NCBI RefSeq assembly: GCF_001858045.2
Contig: NC_031986.2
Location: 22,154,867-22,218,866, forward strand
Source of the DNA: Oreochromis niloticus
Taxonomy: Eukaryota > Chordata > Actinopteri > Cichliformes > Cichlidae
DNA: 64,000 bases
Direction of reading: 5' to 3'
Part shown: positions 34,870-47,219 of the stretch, piece after piece
How the letters are laid out: the number at the start of each line of letters is the position of its first letter
Position numbering within the stretch: the first letter of the stretch is position 1
Notes under the pieces: model-generated
Database searches by the model: none
Seen by the model: only the letters and a program-made list of their open reading frames with translations
What the model was told of the DNA's origin: nothing
Position numbers and translations under genes: made by a program

Positions 34870-35160
34870 GTCAGAGCTGCAGGCAGTGGGCTTCTCCCTG
34901 CAGCTGTGACACCAGTATTAGGCAGACAGAGTGGAGGCTTGCCACCCCACTGGGCCCATATGACAGGGCTCTAACTCCTCCATCCCATTCCGGGCAGGCC
35001 CCACTGTTAGGCAGTCTAATTGAATCCCAGCACAGAGAGCACAGGGCCCTATACATTAGAGTTTTGTCAGCAAGACCGCGAATAGAGCCTGAGTCGCTTC
35101 ACTGCTTCATAATAGGGCCGTTACCTATACAAGCCACATATGGTATAGATGAGTGTATGT
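34870..35160. other. Candidate regulatory block 1 of a cluster
   Basis: Balanced-composition, repeat-free sequence (TTAGGCAGTCTAATTGAATC near 35007, then CAGCACAGAGAGCACAGGG). A 61-codon minus-strand frame here has no splice support. With the next two entries it forms about 1.3 kb of similar texture. Confidence 0.3.
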
Positions 35161-35399
35161 GGAAGACTTAAGAATGGCCATATGTTGAGAACGGTGTGAA
35201 AAAATGCTTTTCCCTGCCTTTTATTCCATCTGCATTGCCGATTTTTCTCCTGCATCACCTCTATTTTATCTCAGTTCTATTTCACCTTACTGCTCCCTCT
35301 CTCTGCATGAGTCCACACTGTTCTGTGCCACACACGTACACCATTTTGATTCTGCTGAAAGGGTTACATCTTATTTTCTTCTCTGTTACACTTTTCCAA

Positions 35400-35840
35400 A
35401 GGCAGGTCCAATCACTGTTGCTCCGGCGCAGACGCCCGTGGGTGATTTCTCCCTCCGAAACCTGTGGAAGCGGCATTTTCCAGACCTGCGCGGAGAGGTC
35501 TGAGGGGTATTTTAGAGCGCAGAAGCATGTATTTAAATTAGACATGGCTTTTAATTATTTTTGTGGCAGTGTAATTTCCTAGCTGAGGGCAGTCGATTCC
35601 TTTGCTGAAGTTGCATTTCTATAATTCCCCAGCTTCTCCGAGACGGCACACTTTCAAAGTCCTCAGATGATAGGCCGCATATATTAATTGAAACTGAAAT
35701 GTCAGCCTTAAAGGTCCCACCTGTGTTCCCTTGTGATGTACAGCACTTTTACATTTTCCCACATTAGAAAGAGCACTTTCAAATTCAAATAATGACGCAA
35801 TTAAACCGAGAACTGCCAATAAACATAAAGGCAGATGGCT
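35400..35840. other. Candidate regulatory block 2 of a cluster
   Basis: CpG-containing left part (CTCCGGCGCAGACGCCCGTG near 35420) passes into AT-rich but non-repetitive DNA (TTTAAATTAGACATGGC near 35532, CTTTTAATTATTTTTGTGG). This texture is common in conserved vertebrate non-coding elements. Untested. Confidence 0.35.
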
Positions 35841-35919
35841 CTAGGCAAAAACTGTCAATAAAATATTACCAAAACTGGTGAACCTTTAAAATGCAAAGAG
35901 GTCACCGAGTGGTTGTTTT

Positions 35920-36175
35920 ATGCACTGTGATTGTACTCTTCTCTTTAGAGAGGTGCAGCCTGGAGGAATTTCCTACCTCCTGTCCTCGGGGATTTAAAGA
36001 GAAGCTTGTTCCTTTTGTGTTGGTTGGAAAAAAGGAGTTGGAAACCCCAGGGTCCTCCTTAATTCCCCCCTTCATTGATTTCAGCTGTTCTACTTATCTC
36101 AGCTCCACAATTAGGGGAGAGACGCCATTAGCTTTTTTCATAAGCAATGATGACAAATTAAGACAGCTTTAGAGA
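35920..36175. other. Candidate regulatory block 3 of a cluster
   Basis: Repeat-free, with CACAATTAGGGGAGAGACGC (36106-36125) and GATTTCAGCTGTTC. The 93-codon plus-strand frame spanning it (35891-36172) starts in the flank and shows no domain. Confidence 0.3.
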
Positions 36176-36894
36176 CAACGAAGAAAAAGTCAGTGGTGCT
36201 TGGATACAATTTTACTTGCAGAAACAAAAGAGGACGCTTAATATCGGGGCTACCAAAGGCTTGAAGCGTGAACAACTTAAAAGCAGTTAAACTTTCTGGC
36301 TGGTTAAATCACACAGCTCCCTTCAAAGTGGCTCAAATTTAGGACATCCATTTCTACAGCCATATATTTTTTTGGCCAGGTTAAACCTTTACCTCATCAT
36401 TTTCTGTGAATCACAAGCCTGACCAAGCATGCCGGCAGTAAACCACAGCTCTAAAATGGAAGAGACACTGCCAGCAAGACGCTGGCTAATGGAGCATGCA
36501 CATAGATGGAAGGGGGGGAAAAAATGACACAAAAGAACGACGCTGTCTTTCAGCTACAAGACATCTATTGAAAAACAAATGGACAGAAACAATGTGTGTT
36601 CTCTATATTTTATATTGTCGTTCTTCTAGGCCTTCTTAAAGTAATCATTTGCTATCATTTGAGTCCAAAAGAGGACTTGATGAGGGTTCTCCATGAGTGT
36701 TCTTTATATAGACGAGATGTGGACAAGGACAATAGCAGAGATGCCTAGTCATTTTAACAGAAATCCAACCCAAAATTCATTATGAATCAACATCAACTAC
36801 TATAAGTTACTCTCAGACGAGGATATAAAGTTAAGAGTACTAATAATGGGACAATGGCACGTGATGGACAGAAATACTCTCGATGGTCTAGAGT

Positions 36895-37400
36895 CGCATT
36901 CATCCTTTTTCTGCTGCATCCATTTTCCAAGTCCAGGTAACAGGGCCACACCAGTCTAAGCAGAGGAACCCATCCCCATCTCCCTCAGCTCTTCTGGGGT
37001 AACACATAAATATTCAGTCTTTTTAGCAAATCCTGGGTCTGCCAGAATACGCTGTGCTCTTTCCAGCAGGAAATACCTGAAGACCCTCAGGCACTCGGGG
37101 GACATTCTAGTCAGATACCCACAACAGTCTTAACTGGCTCATTTCGATGTGAAGGAGTGGAGACTGTACATCGGCTCAGAGCCCAGCCACCTTCGGAGAA
37201 ATCTCTTTCTTCTGGTCACAAACTAAACCTCATGTCCATAGTTGAGGGTGGCAATACAGGAACCAGTATATCATTGACTTTGCTTACAGTACAATACAGC
37301 ATCCGTGACAGCGTGAACAAACCCCCGGAAATACTTCAACGCCTTCACCTGGGGCAGCAAATTGTTCTTGACCTGGAGTTCGCACTGCACAGCCCCACCA
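36895..37400 (+). repeat. Long dispersed fish repeat, degraded
   Basis: Ordered words of a high-copy family: GGTAACAGGGCCACACCAGTC, TCTTCTGGGGTAACAC, GACATTCTAGTCAGATACCC, AACTGGCTCATTTCGATGTG, GAGTGGAGACTGTAC, and further on CGGAAATACTTCAACGCC with ACCTGGGGCAGCAAATTG. Class uncertain; probably an old retrotransposon segment. Confidence 0.6.
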
Positions 37401-37570
37401 AAGTGAATAAAAGCTTTAGAAAGCGACCGCTAGAGTGCATGAACTGAACGATAGCTGCTCGTCATCATGTGCATACTGTGACTATGATGGTGCACGAAAT
37501 TGTTGTTGTTTGAACATGTTTAAAGGTAAAAAAAACAACAACCCCAATCAATTACAAGTAAGTAGCCAAA

Positions 37571-37640
37571 GATCCTTGAGGCAACTGTTGTTGTTATTTG
37601 GTTATATATAAATAAAACTTAATTGAGTTGAATTAAATCA
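37571..37640 (+). mobile_element. LINE 3' tail fragment
   Basis: Ends of the LINE family seen at 20.9 kb: CTTGAGGCAACTGTTGTTG, TTATTTGGTTATATATAAAT, then AATTGAGTTGAATTAA. Only the last 70 bases of the 3' UTR are kept. Confidence 0.75.
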
Positions 37641-37879
37641 CAAGTGCATACTGAGGTGCACCGTACGCAGCTTAATTCAAACTCTGAACAGGTGGTGCTT
37701 CAATGTTGAATATGTGAAATTTCAGGCCACACATTAAAAAAGTACGCATTTCTAGTGTGTACTTTCTCATCCTGATAGTGTAACTGATTACATTTTTCAT
37801 TATTTCTAAATCAGACTTAAACAGACTCCCACACCATTCTGCTGACAAAAGAGAACATGTGCTAATGCCTTTTCCCTCC
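37641..37879. other. Non-coding stretch, no feature seen
   Basis: Nothing recognised. Confidence 0.4.
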
Positions 37880-38100
37880 CGTCGTCTAATCTATTGTAGA
37901 ACGTAATCTGGGGATGTGTGTTGAAACAGATCAATTTGGCTGAGAGATTTCACCTTCTGATTGGATCCAATAGACTGCGCGGACACCGAGCTGCATTTTA
38001 ATGCGAGTCCGTTTTGACTGCCGTCGGTCGAGCTCGCCGCGGCAGCTCGCTTCATGAGCAGGAGGTAATCAACCAAATAATGGATTTCCTAAGGCAAAGA
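37880..38100. other. CpG-rich candidate regulatory block
   Basis: A compact CpG cluster (GACTGCGCGGACACCGAG near 37972, CGTCGGTCGAGCTCGCCGCGG at about 38023-38042) in AT-rich surroundings. It may be a small CpG island or regulatory element. No exon could be built. Confidence 0.3.
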
Positions 38101-41100
38101 GAGACTTCAAGAGCTCTGTATGTTTTAAATCTATCTAGAGTCTGCCTTTTTTCCACATGATATCCCCGTCCTTTTCACTATCTTATCAGAATCCGCCTTT
38201 TTAACAGATGATACGAGAAGTTGAAGAAGTGATAAAAAAAAAAATCCGGAAAAGTGCAGCAGCAGCAACAGTAAAAAGGGGGAAAACGGCACAAAAACAC
38301 TGTGACACTGTGGTTTTGTTACATTTTCTTGACTGTCAGTATGAAACAGAGCAGCCTGAATCATTTGGGAACACAAGAGGAAGTTGAAACACTGTCTATT
38401 AAATATTTAGCTTTAACTCTTGCAAATAAGTGCTTAAAATGAATGCAATCAGTTTTGCAAGTCCTGTTTTATATTTAAGGGAGAAAAATGGTCTTTAAAG
38501 TAATTGAAGTACATGTAGCACCATTCAAGAGTATATATCTCACACATGCAGTTTCTTTAGTGTATCCCTTCCACATTTGTCCCTATCTCTACGTCTTCCT
38601 CTTTGAGCCTCACTCCGATCACCACAATCAAGCTCACTAATAGAAATGCCAGCAACAAATGGCGCAGACCCAGAAATGCCTTGAAGATAAGTGAAAAGAG
38701 AGAAAGATAAAGACAAAGAAAGTCAGCGAAAGTCAGTGTCGAGAGAAGCTCAACTGGCACCAAGTCCCTATACAGGCTTCCACTGGAGGATATCGGGAAG
38801 GTGAAGAGCCGCTAAGATCATCCTTAATTCCTGTTTTTATTGGCCGTGGTACTGAAGGAAGCCTTTGTTACACACAGGCTGAGAACCATCACATGGGGAG
38901 AGTAAGGCTCTGCACACAACAGACAGGGACACTAAATGAGAAATACTACAAAACAAGCTCAGCTGCAAACCCCTCTGTCCTCCCCCACTCTTCTTCATCT
39001 TTGTTTGCCACTCCTGGCAAAGCAATTTAAATGAGAAAACAGACTAAAACTTTCCACATTTGCATTTTATTTGAGAGGAAAAAGGAAAAAATTCAATGCC
39101 TTAAAATTTAAAAGGCATTTTTATGGTTTGGCTCTGTGAGGTCATTTTTTTTTTGAGGCTGTAGTTTTAGCTCGAGGAACATGTTGGACAACTATTTTGG
39201 TAGATCATTTTTCCAGAGTAAACAACGGTGGTGCTGCTAAACTGTTCATTTTTACTTTTGATTTTTTTTGTTTTTAACTCAGTTTAGTTTTATTTCTTTC
39301 CATACGGTTTTACATTAGATTCCATTTGTTTCTCTGTGAGTTTATGGAGGGTGTTTGTCAGGCACGAGGTTGGAGTTCCTCTCATTATGTAATGCAAGAC
39401 AAACACAACAATATGTGAAAGCTGCTGACTCACCATCCAAAATCTCGATAAACAAGATGCATTAAACGCTCATTAGACTGACAATGTTGACAAATCTGAC
39501 CAAGTGATGAAGCCTAAATGGGTCAAAACTGGGTTTAACTGGGTATGACATAACATTATTTTCTAATGAATATGAATATATTTATAAATATGAAAGTATA
39601 AAGTTGGTCTTAGTGATGAAAATCACACAGATTTCGGTTGTAAATCATTGAAATATAATTTTTTCTTGATTGTTTGTTGATTTTATTGATTGCTTATGAG
39701 TGCAAATACCCTCCAAACTGTCTTTATATTGCACATTTTAAGATAAATATCACAAAAAGTTGCCCAAAAGCAAGTTTTAAAGATGATCTTCGACCTGGTT
39801 TTCGGAGGGGGCCAACAGGTCCACGCAACTCAAACTTACATTACATTTATTTGAACATGAAAATAATTACATTTCCCAAATTTGCCAAAAGAAAATACAT
39901 TTACAGGGTAAACAGTTCATAATTGTAACAACCATTCTGTAGTGTCCATACCAGGAATAACATTCATGTTGTGCATGTATTTTTTTTTAATTAAACGTTT
40001 TCACTATACCTCGTGAGACAGATAAGGTGTAGAAACAATTGAAAAAACTAGCATATAACTAATATTGTAGCTTGTGTTGGACGCTAGTCTTGTGTTTCAC
40101 TCAGACTTGGTTCCATGTTCCGTGTAGATTCCTTCCGTAGTAAGTACTTAGTATTTACTAGGTACTTACAAGGTAATTATTAGGTAATGCTGCACTTCAG
40201 TATTTTAATTTCATTTTCTGCTTCTGCACCTGAGAGAAAGATTGCTGTTGTTACTTTCTGCATTCAGCAAATTAAGATTTTAAACACAATCTGAGGCATT
40301 TTTATACATTCATGTCATTGCCTCCCCGTCCTCCAGGTGTGGATTCACCTCCCATCTTTTTGCTCTTCTAATTACTCTATCTGTCTCTCTCTAAGTAGTA
40401 CGTGTATGCATCACTGTGTGCATGTGTGTGTTTACCTCTTACCAGCAGTGGGTGTGGATTCAAGCAGATGCACCTGTTTTCCATTCCCACTCACTGGCAC
40501 GTTTCTTCTCTGGTACTACAGCCCAGGCCTTATTGCTACTTTGAAATGTATCTGCTTATGTGTTAATCTGCTTGTTGCACCTACCTGTCTGTCTTCTCAT
40601 TGGCCTGCGTGGAAAACTTACCTGCCTGACCCATGATCTAGAACTCTCTGTTGGAAACCTAACTATGCTGGGATCTGGGAACTGAAAGCTCGCCCCTGAG
40701 GGAAAGTTGAAGGACTTACCTGAATCTAAGCTCCTGCACACTGAGTTTATGTTTTGGTACTCTGAGAAGATCTGGTGAACATTCATTATTGTTGTAAACT
40801 CCTGAACTTGTTCACTGAATTCTTTAGAAGCACTTGCAGCTGTGTCATGCTATTGAATCTCTCTGGGGAAAGTGGGATAGTTTATTTCACTAAAACCAGA
40901 AACATTTGGTGTTACTACATTTTGCTGTAAATGTTTCCTCCTTCAAAATATCTGCTCTGAAGTAAAACTCTGTTTTCCAAGGCCTTTGATTTTGTTTTTG
41001 CATCTTTGTGGTGGGCGCAGCAGGTTCCTGTTTGTTTGCACACAGTATATAAGGAGCTCACAGCCAAATTTGTGTCCTTTTCATTTCTTTGTTTAAAGTG

Positions 41101-41444
41101 CATCGTGCCAATGCAAATTGATTTTAATATCACCGAGAGTATGCAAACTAGCAGCTGCACTGAAGGTTTATTAAAATGAAGATGGCAAACTTTAACATTG
41201 AATCCGCAGTTGTAAAAGTGCAAAATATGTGAAACGATGACCTTTAACCCGCTCCACCTCCCGCCAAACAGCCTTCCCTTTATGTTTCTACTTCACTCGC
41301 TACAGTAGGTTGTTAAATGCATGTATCAATTTATCTTATCTCACACTTTCATTTATACAATCTTCCGATTTAGATTCCACTTCACTGAAGCTACAGTATG
41401 TAATATATATGTTAAGGTCTATCAGATATCCTCGTGTTTGTGTT
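38101..41444. other. Non-coding stretch, little recognisable
   Basis: Mostly unique-looking AT-rich DNA with short poly-A/T runs (38230, 39148, 39262, 39981). Between about 40440 and 40860 the texture (TCTCTGGTACTACAGCCCAG and neighbouring promoter-like words) might be an old LTR, but I see no direct-repeat partner, so I do not call it. Confidence 0.4.
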
Positions 41445-41755
41445 GTTCCTGTATCAACATAATACTGACCAATCACGTTCCTGTGGTGTCATAGCTTTGT
41501 GACTTGGAGAAAAACCTGCTGATGTCCACTCAGAAAAAAAAAATCCAAAAAAGGGAGCGGGTGGAGTCAGGGTTGGGGGTTAGGATGTGATCATGGATAG
41601 AGTTAGGGTTACAGGGCTGTAATTAGAGTTAAGGTGTTGGGGTTAGGGTTTGTTGTGTGGCTTCATAGTTTTTCCATGTTGTAAAACTATGACATCATTA
41701 CAATGTGATTGGTCACTTGAACCTAGACCCACATTAGTTTTGTTGATCTAGGAAC
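41445..41755. mobile_element. Palindrome-ended MITE
   Basis: Inverted ends: GTTCCTGTATCAACATAATA at 41445 against GTTCCTAGATCAACAAAACT read from 41755 backwards. A better inner pair is TGACCAATCACGTT with GGTGTCATAGCTTTGTGAC on the left against GTGACCAATCACATT with GATGTCATAGTTTTAC on the right (about 41465-41502 and 41683-41715). The core contains repeated GGGTTAGGGTT-like words (41560-41650). No coding capacity; about 311 bases. Superfamily not determined. Confidence 0.75.
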
Positions 41756-42249
41756 TGCAGCAATGCAACGATATCGGATCATGCTACGTGTTCAACAAAT
41801 GCTTAACACCTAATGCTTCTATATTTGTATTGCTCATCCAACAGAAATATTATCATTTCCTACAAAAATATCCAGAAAATATCTTCACACATCTGACATT
41901 TTTGGTTTTCCACTCAAACAACTGTGGTTTTGTAAAAACGTCTGCCTCTGCAGCACAAGTTTGTAACATCTGGGACATCCATTGCTGCTTGTTAACAGGT
42001 AAAATAACATGCCAGATTTGGAGAGGCTAATGAAGTTTTTATTGTTTGATCTGCAATATGCTGTGGTCGAAATACAGAGGTAAAAACACAAACAGTAAGC
42101 TTGGGATTCGTTACATGTTTCTGTTATTTTGTCAGCTCCCCTGAACTACACAATAAATATTACACCTTCTTCTCCTTTCCCACACAGTGTGGTTATCTCT
42201 CCCTCCTCTCCAGTCTGGTCACGACTCCCTCAACCCAACCCTCCCTCTC
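41756..42249. other. Non-coding stretch, no feature seen
   Basis: Nothing recognised. Confidence 0.4.
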
Positions 42250-42720
42250 ATCCTGCCTTGGGCTCACATTGTGTATTCATTACCATTAAAGAGTCCCGGG
42301 CTTGTCTCACCATTAGGCCGCATTACTACGCTCTCGGCTTTCTGACATTGGTCACACTCTGATCGGTAATCTGGTCTGAACTGATGCAGGATTTCCTTGC
42401 GGGGGCTCTCCTCGAGTTGGCTGAGAGGTAGAAACGGACATACTCTCAAATAGCTGCACACACATAGAGATTACATTTCTAGTGGATGTCTATGCCTCAT
42501 TCAGATGTGTCCGGAACCAATGGCTGAGGCTTCTGATGACTTTCCCACCGTGGCTGAGACCAATTGGTGCAGACCAGATTTGCTCCCAGTTCAGAGCTGG
42601 AGGATTGAGGAGAGCGTGGGGCAACACAGTGAGGAATAGAGTGATCCTGTGTTGCACTTGTCATGAAAAGGGAAATGTAAAAGACAAATAACCGGAGTCG
42701 TCATGACTATAAATAACCCT
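42250..42720. other. Candidate regulatory block
   Basis: Complex, repeat-free sequence with CpGs (GCCGCATTACTACGCTCTCG near 42318) and ACCAATTGGTGC near 42559. No exon signal. Confidence 0.3.
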
Positions 42721-43805
42721 AGAATTATACATATCACACCAGATGACATATTAATGTCCCCATACTTTGGTTTTATGCCGTATCCTTGCCCCAAAATTTA
42801 GATCCACCATTTATTTTACTTTATTGTGGTAGATTTTTATTTGAAAATAGTTTGATGTACTTTACTACTACTTTTTTATTAATAAAATAAAAAAGTAGAG
42901 CTAAGTCTTCTTTCTGAAAAACATAAAGTCATTTTGGTGTCAGAACAAAAGATCCTCAAAAGATCTTTGGGTTATTGCACCAAGGTTTATTTTAAGATGT
43001 GTCTGAAACAGTGTCATGAAAAACTCAATGAGAAAGTTTCTTTTCACACAATTACAAATGAAACAAATACACAAAAATAAAGTATTAGCAGAAACATCAA
43101 TAAGAGGTGTCAGTGTCCTATGGCAGGAGTGTACTGAGGACATTTAACAGCCACTGCACTTTCCCCAACACCCTTAAATGTCTACAAAATCCTCATTTAG
43201 AAAAACATAAGTACAACAAAAGCAACAAATTTGTACAGGTGAAACCTTGAACCATCAAATGTTTTGTAGTTCTTCTGGATTTTGTTTTTAAAAGGCTGTT
43301 TATCTTCTAACAGTGGTGCACATGAAAGGTCACAATTGAATATGCCTGTTTGTTCTTGTTGCGTTGAACCTCTCTGTAGTCAAGCAGCTACACTGAAATC
43401 TTCATTTAGGGAGCACTGCTCAGTGGTGGTGCCACTGTAGATGTCATTAGCGGGAGTTGTGAGGTTACGCACATCATTTTTGAACATACATCTGGGCTAG
43501 CTCACTCCGCAATCCTTTTTTAGCATCTCTGTGAACTTTCGAGCGCACAATTTGCTGTATTTCACTTTTTCTATGCCAGTTTTGAATGTTTCTAATAATA
43601 GTGTTTAATTACATTGTGTTGACACTATTCTTACCAAAGCATAATGATTTTAATTTCTTTTGTAACAGTGACTGATGACACATGACTACCCTTTCTTTTC
43701 TGTTATGGAAGTAGGGTTGGGTTGTTTTTTTTAACCTTTCTATACGTTGTTACTGTGGTTGGTCTTTAATTACACTAACCATGGCTTATCTTTGAAAGAC
43801 ATCCA
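42721..43805. other. AT-rich non-coding stretch
   Basis: Contains TTTTTTATTAATAAAATAAAAAAG near 42870-42895. No gene or classified repeat. Confidence 0.45.
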
Positions 43806-43890
43806 TTTTTATTTTTATTTATTTATTTCTTTATTCCACTTTATTCCATTTCTTTATTCTTTATTTATTTATTATTTATTCTTTATTCCA
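43806..43890 (+). repeat. Imperfect (TTTA)n microsatellite
   Basis: TTTATTTATTTATTTCTTTATTCC and related T-rich units for about 85 bases. Confidence 0.9.
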
Positions 43891-45149
43891 TGCAACCTGC
43901 ACATCTTCAGAGATTTGCAAGATTTGGAGCACACAGTTAATTTGTATCTCGGACAGTTAATGATTTCTTCCATCTTGTGTCATTACAACTACAAATTACG
44001 ATGACTACAGCTTCTAGGAAATAAAGAATCTGCTGCTAATGCCCGATAGCACAAGGAAACTTCATAGGTTTGGTGCAGTGTAAAATTCAACAAGTTGGCA
44101 TAACTTAAAAGACGTCAACTTAAGAGGGTAAGTTATAGAGCTCTACAGTAACCATGCACTCCACTTTTCTCCACAGGTGCTTTAGCAATAATTTTTCCAT
44201 CAACCTTACCATCACGTGTCTACAAAACCTCAATGTATTGATTATCCAGATGCATAGAGCCCCCACAGACACTGGGGGCCCCCAAGCTGCAAGCTTCAGC
44301 CTCAATATAAGTGTGGCTGAGCTTCATTTTAATTTGTTACCAGCTAAGTTCCTTCATGTGTTTAGTAAAGCACTTATATAGTTAAAAATTCAACATTCGC
44401 TACAAAAAAAACCCCAAAACAAAACAAAAAGTCTATGGTCCTGGTGGGTAAAGTGGTTCCGCTCTACAGCATTGCGAGTAAATCACATTTTTTTCTTAAA
44501 ACAAGGTTGATATACAGACTTTTCTACAGAAGTTCATACCATTGTTTCACTGTCGTACCTCCTCGTGACTCTGCTTTTGAGGCTTACAATATTATGGCTC
44601 ATAATCAAAACCCCTGTGGTGAATATAAATTGGATTTTTACTTTTGTTGACCTCCAAATCAACTGCTTTGTTAGAGTGTGCAGTACTTAAAGAATTTTAT
44701 TATAGAATACAGAAGTAGGAGAGGTTAGTTAAGCAAATTTTCGGATAAATATAACTAAAGAACAAATGCCTTCATAAAGGGTCTAGATTTCTTTTTTGTT
44801 GTTTTTCCACAAAGATTCCATCTAGACAATATTTCTATTACGTGTTAAGAAACAGTGATCTCACTGCTTTTGTTGCATCCCTGTGCCCCATACACCGCAC
44901 CGTTACACGAACACTGGATTTATTAACATTTGAACAATAGCCGGGAACAAAAACACTGACAGGAGCCACTAATTGGTACAGGAGTCTGAGTCATGGTGGC
45001 CTGTTGATAACTAAACCTTTACACTGTTCTTGGCCTTACAAACACTGACCACAACATTACACAGCCTCGCATATCAGTTCAAACAAGACATAAATGAAGT
45101 GAGCACAACTAAATTGAGGATTTGAAGTGTTTTGCATTTTCCATCACAG
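43891..45149. other. Non-coding stretch, no feature seen
   Basis: Unique-looking. A short A/C run lies at 44404-44430. Confidence 0.45.
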
Positions 45150-45335
45150 AAGTCTTTCTTATCCATCTATCCATCCATTTTCTTATGGTTGTCCAACTCA
45201 GGATTGCAAGGTGGGGCTGAAGCCTATCCCATCTGTCATGCGGCAAAAAGCAGTGTACACCCTGGATATTTCTCCAGTCTATCACAGGATATAAAGTACA
45301 GTGCTAAATGCTGCACCACTGTGCCACACATAACT
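45150..45335 (+). repeat. Dispersed fish repeat (ATCC-headed family)
   Basis: CTATCCATCCATTTTCTTATGG, CTCAGGATTGCAAGGTGGGG, CTGAAGCCTATCCCATCTG, GTACACCCTGGATATTTCTCC, and a closing GCACCACTGTGCCA. Better preserved than the fragments at 2125 and 30900. Confidence 0.75.
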
Positions 45336-45354
45336 TAATAAAGTGAGTCCAAAA

Positions 45355-45690
45355 GGGTTGATTCTGTTCATCTGGATGTAGCGTTTTCAATGGGAGGAAT
45401 GTTTCATCACTCATCCAAGTGACCTCTTCAGTCTCAGCTGACTGCAGATTTCCAACCTTATAAACAGTACATTTGCACAATAACTGAAACCAGCCTGCTG
45501 AATGAACAATGGGCTGTGAGGTCAGTTCCTTGATTATAACGTGAGTAAAATATAAGAAAAAACACTATAGAAAAAGTTCAATTGTTTGCATTCACAGTGT
45601 CAATGCCTCTGCTGGTCGAGGCCAGTTTAGTGGACAGTGAAGACCACTGTATATGAGGCAGGGTCACTCAGAATGTTTTCACTCATCTGT
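45355..45690 (+). repeat. Second dispersed fish repeat
   Basis: Ordered words ATCTGGATGTAGCGTTTTC, CATCACTCATCCAAGTGACC, CAGTCTCAGCTGACTGCAG, CCTTATAAACAGTACA and AATGGGCTGTGAGGTCAG fit a common fish repeat of uncertain class, possibly retrotransposon-derived. Confidence 0.55.
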
Positions 45691-45920
45691 ACTCATTAAA
45701 TAATACCTGCAACTGTTCAAACAGCCCATTGCCACAGGCTTCATTCACTGGCTCCCCTTGAAGCAAGGCTCAGCATGTTTTGAATTAGTGCATGTTGCCA
45801 GCACACTGATAGACCGATAGAAAGTGACTTATGTTGGGATTTATCCACACCTGGGAAACGATCCTCTACTATTGTAAAATACAAAATGAAACGAAGACCA
45901 CAAGCTCAAAAATAAGGCAA

Positions 45921-46005
45921 TCTCTCTCTCTCTCTCTCTCTCTCCCTATTTCTCTTTCTATCTATCTATATATGTATGTATATATATATATATATACATA
46001 TATGA
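45921..46005 (+). repeat. Compound microsatellite (CT)n, (TCTA)n, (TA)n
   Basis: About 12 CT units, then CTATCTATCTATATATG and a TA run ending near 46005. Confidence 0.95.
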
Positions 46006-46559
46006 GGGTGAGGAATTACAAAGCAGTGACTGGCAAGATCTCTGTAACTGCACCCTGTTTTTGCTTGAGGCTAGAGGCTTAGGGCTACAATCGTCGCCAG
46101 TAGCATATCACAACTGACTCCCTGACCTGTCGGCAATTGAGCTGCAATGTATGCACAGTGGGCTGCAGGTTCTGAAGAGGTGGAGGTTGGAGGGAATGGA
46201 AAAAGATAGTATCTGTGGCTCGCTCTCTCCACAGTGAGATCAGTGAAGCACTCTTGACTCCTGCAAATGGGGCCGTTCAGGCAGTGCCGCCATGAAGGTC
46301 AATGCATTTGTTCAATCATGCATTTTGCATTCACTTAAATAGCAACAAACCAGCGTGGCACATGCACACAGAAGCCCTAATTAATAATTCAAATCTGCCC
46401 TGAAATGACTAACCAGAAACGTACCCACTAAAAAACTGATCTCTTCAAGAAGCTCCCTGCCAACTTATTCATTGTCCAATAACAGCATTATCTCCTTCAT
46501 CATCCCATTACAGTATATGCGACTAGATGTTGTGCACCAATTCATTACGAGGGCTATGA
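46006..46559. other. Non-coding stretch, no feature seen
   Basis: Unique-looking. No repeat or exon recognised. Confidence 0.4.
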
Positions 46560-46960
46560 GCTGACATTTCCCCTCCAGAATGGATCATTTATTTGGAGCA
46601 CCTTGGTGGCAGCAGCAGCAGAAGCCGTTAAAAGCGGTGAGCCAATTCGCAGACGGGTTAGCAAGTTATTGTGACAGCCAGCCGCCTAATTGTTCATTTG
46701 AGGTAATCACCCGACAAGTCAGAGCAATTTCGAGCACAATGCCAGAGACTAATGGAGGCGGACGTGCTCGCTTGATGAGATCAGAATCACGGGGCCGCCC
46801 GTCTGCTGAGTGCCAGGGGCTCCTACGAGGGCATCTTCTTTGGTACTCAGGGAATTATCTTCACCTCTGCGCCATGACTGAGCGCTCACTCGGAGGATAT
46901 TAGCAGGAAAACTGCAGGGTAGTGATAATATTACCGTATACGTGTCATCAAAACTGCATC
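46560..46960. other. Best candidate conserved non-coding element
   Basis: About 400 bases of CpG-bearing, repeat-free sequence (CCAATTCGCAGACGGGTTAG near 46641, CCGCCTAATTGTTCATTTG near 46683, GGTAATCACCCGACAAG near 46702). A 107-codon plus-strand frame (46580-46903) runs through it. It begins with a CAG run (QQQQ) and shows no known domain, so I treat the block as non-coding, though a small unknown exon cannot be excluded. Confidence 0.35.
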
Positions 46961-47180
46961 AAAAGGTCTCGTCCGATCTCTCAAAGGGGGGAGCCAGAAA
47001 TGGAGAAGCGTTTTATTCTTTTTTATCTTGGGGTGAAAATCCGCTTAAGATGAGCAGCATATTGTGGGCTGATTGAGGCTGAAAATTTATTTTCACACCC
47101 CAATCAAGATGCTTTGTGGAGCTGCCAGCATGAGATGCATACCTCCCTCTTAGCATGCAGAAAGACACTCCTGCCACTGC
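46961..47180. other. Non-coding stretch, no feature seen
   Basis: Continues the texture of the preceding block without specific signals. Confidence 0.35.
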
Positions 47181-47219
47181 TCTCTCTCTCTCCCTCTGAT
47201 CTGTGTGTGTGTGTGTGTT
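47181..47219 (+). repeat. Compound microsatellite (TC)n and (TG)n
   Basis: TCTCTCTCTC followed by CTGTGTGTGTGTGTGTG. Confidence 0.95.

Noticed and set aside
40440..40860. Possible LTR-like promoter texture
   Set aside because: No direct-repeat partner, primer-binding site or polypurine tract was found.
41560..41650. Interstitial telomere-like TTAGGG words
   Set aside because: Irregular and wholly contained within a MITE; not a tandem telomere array.
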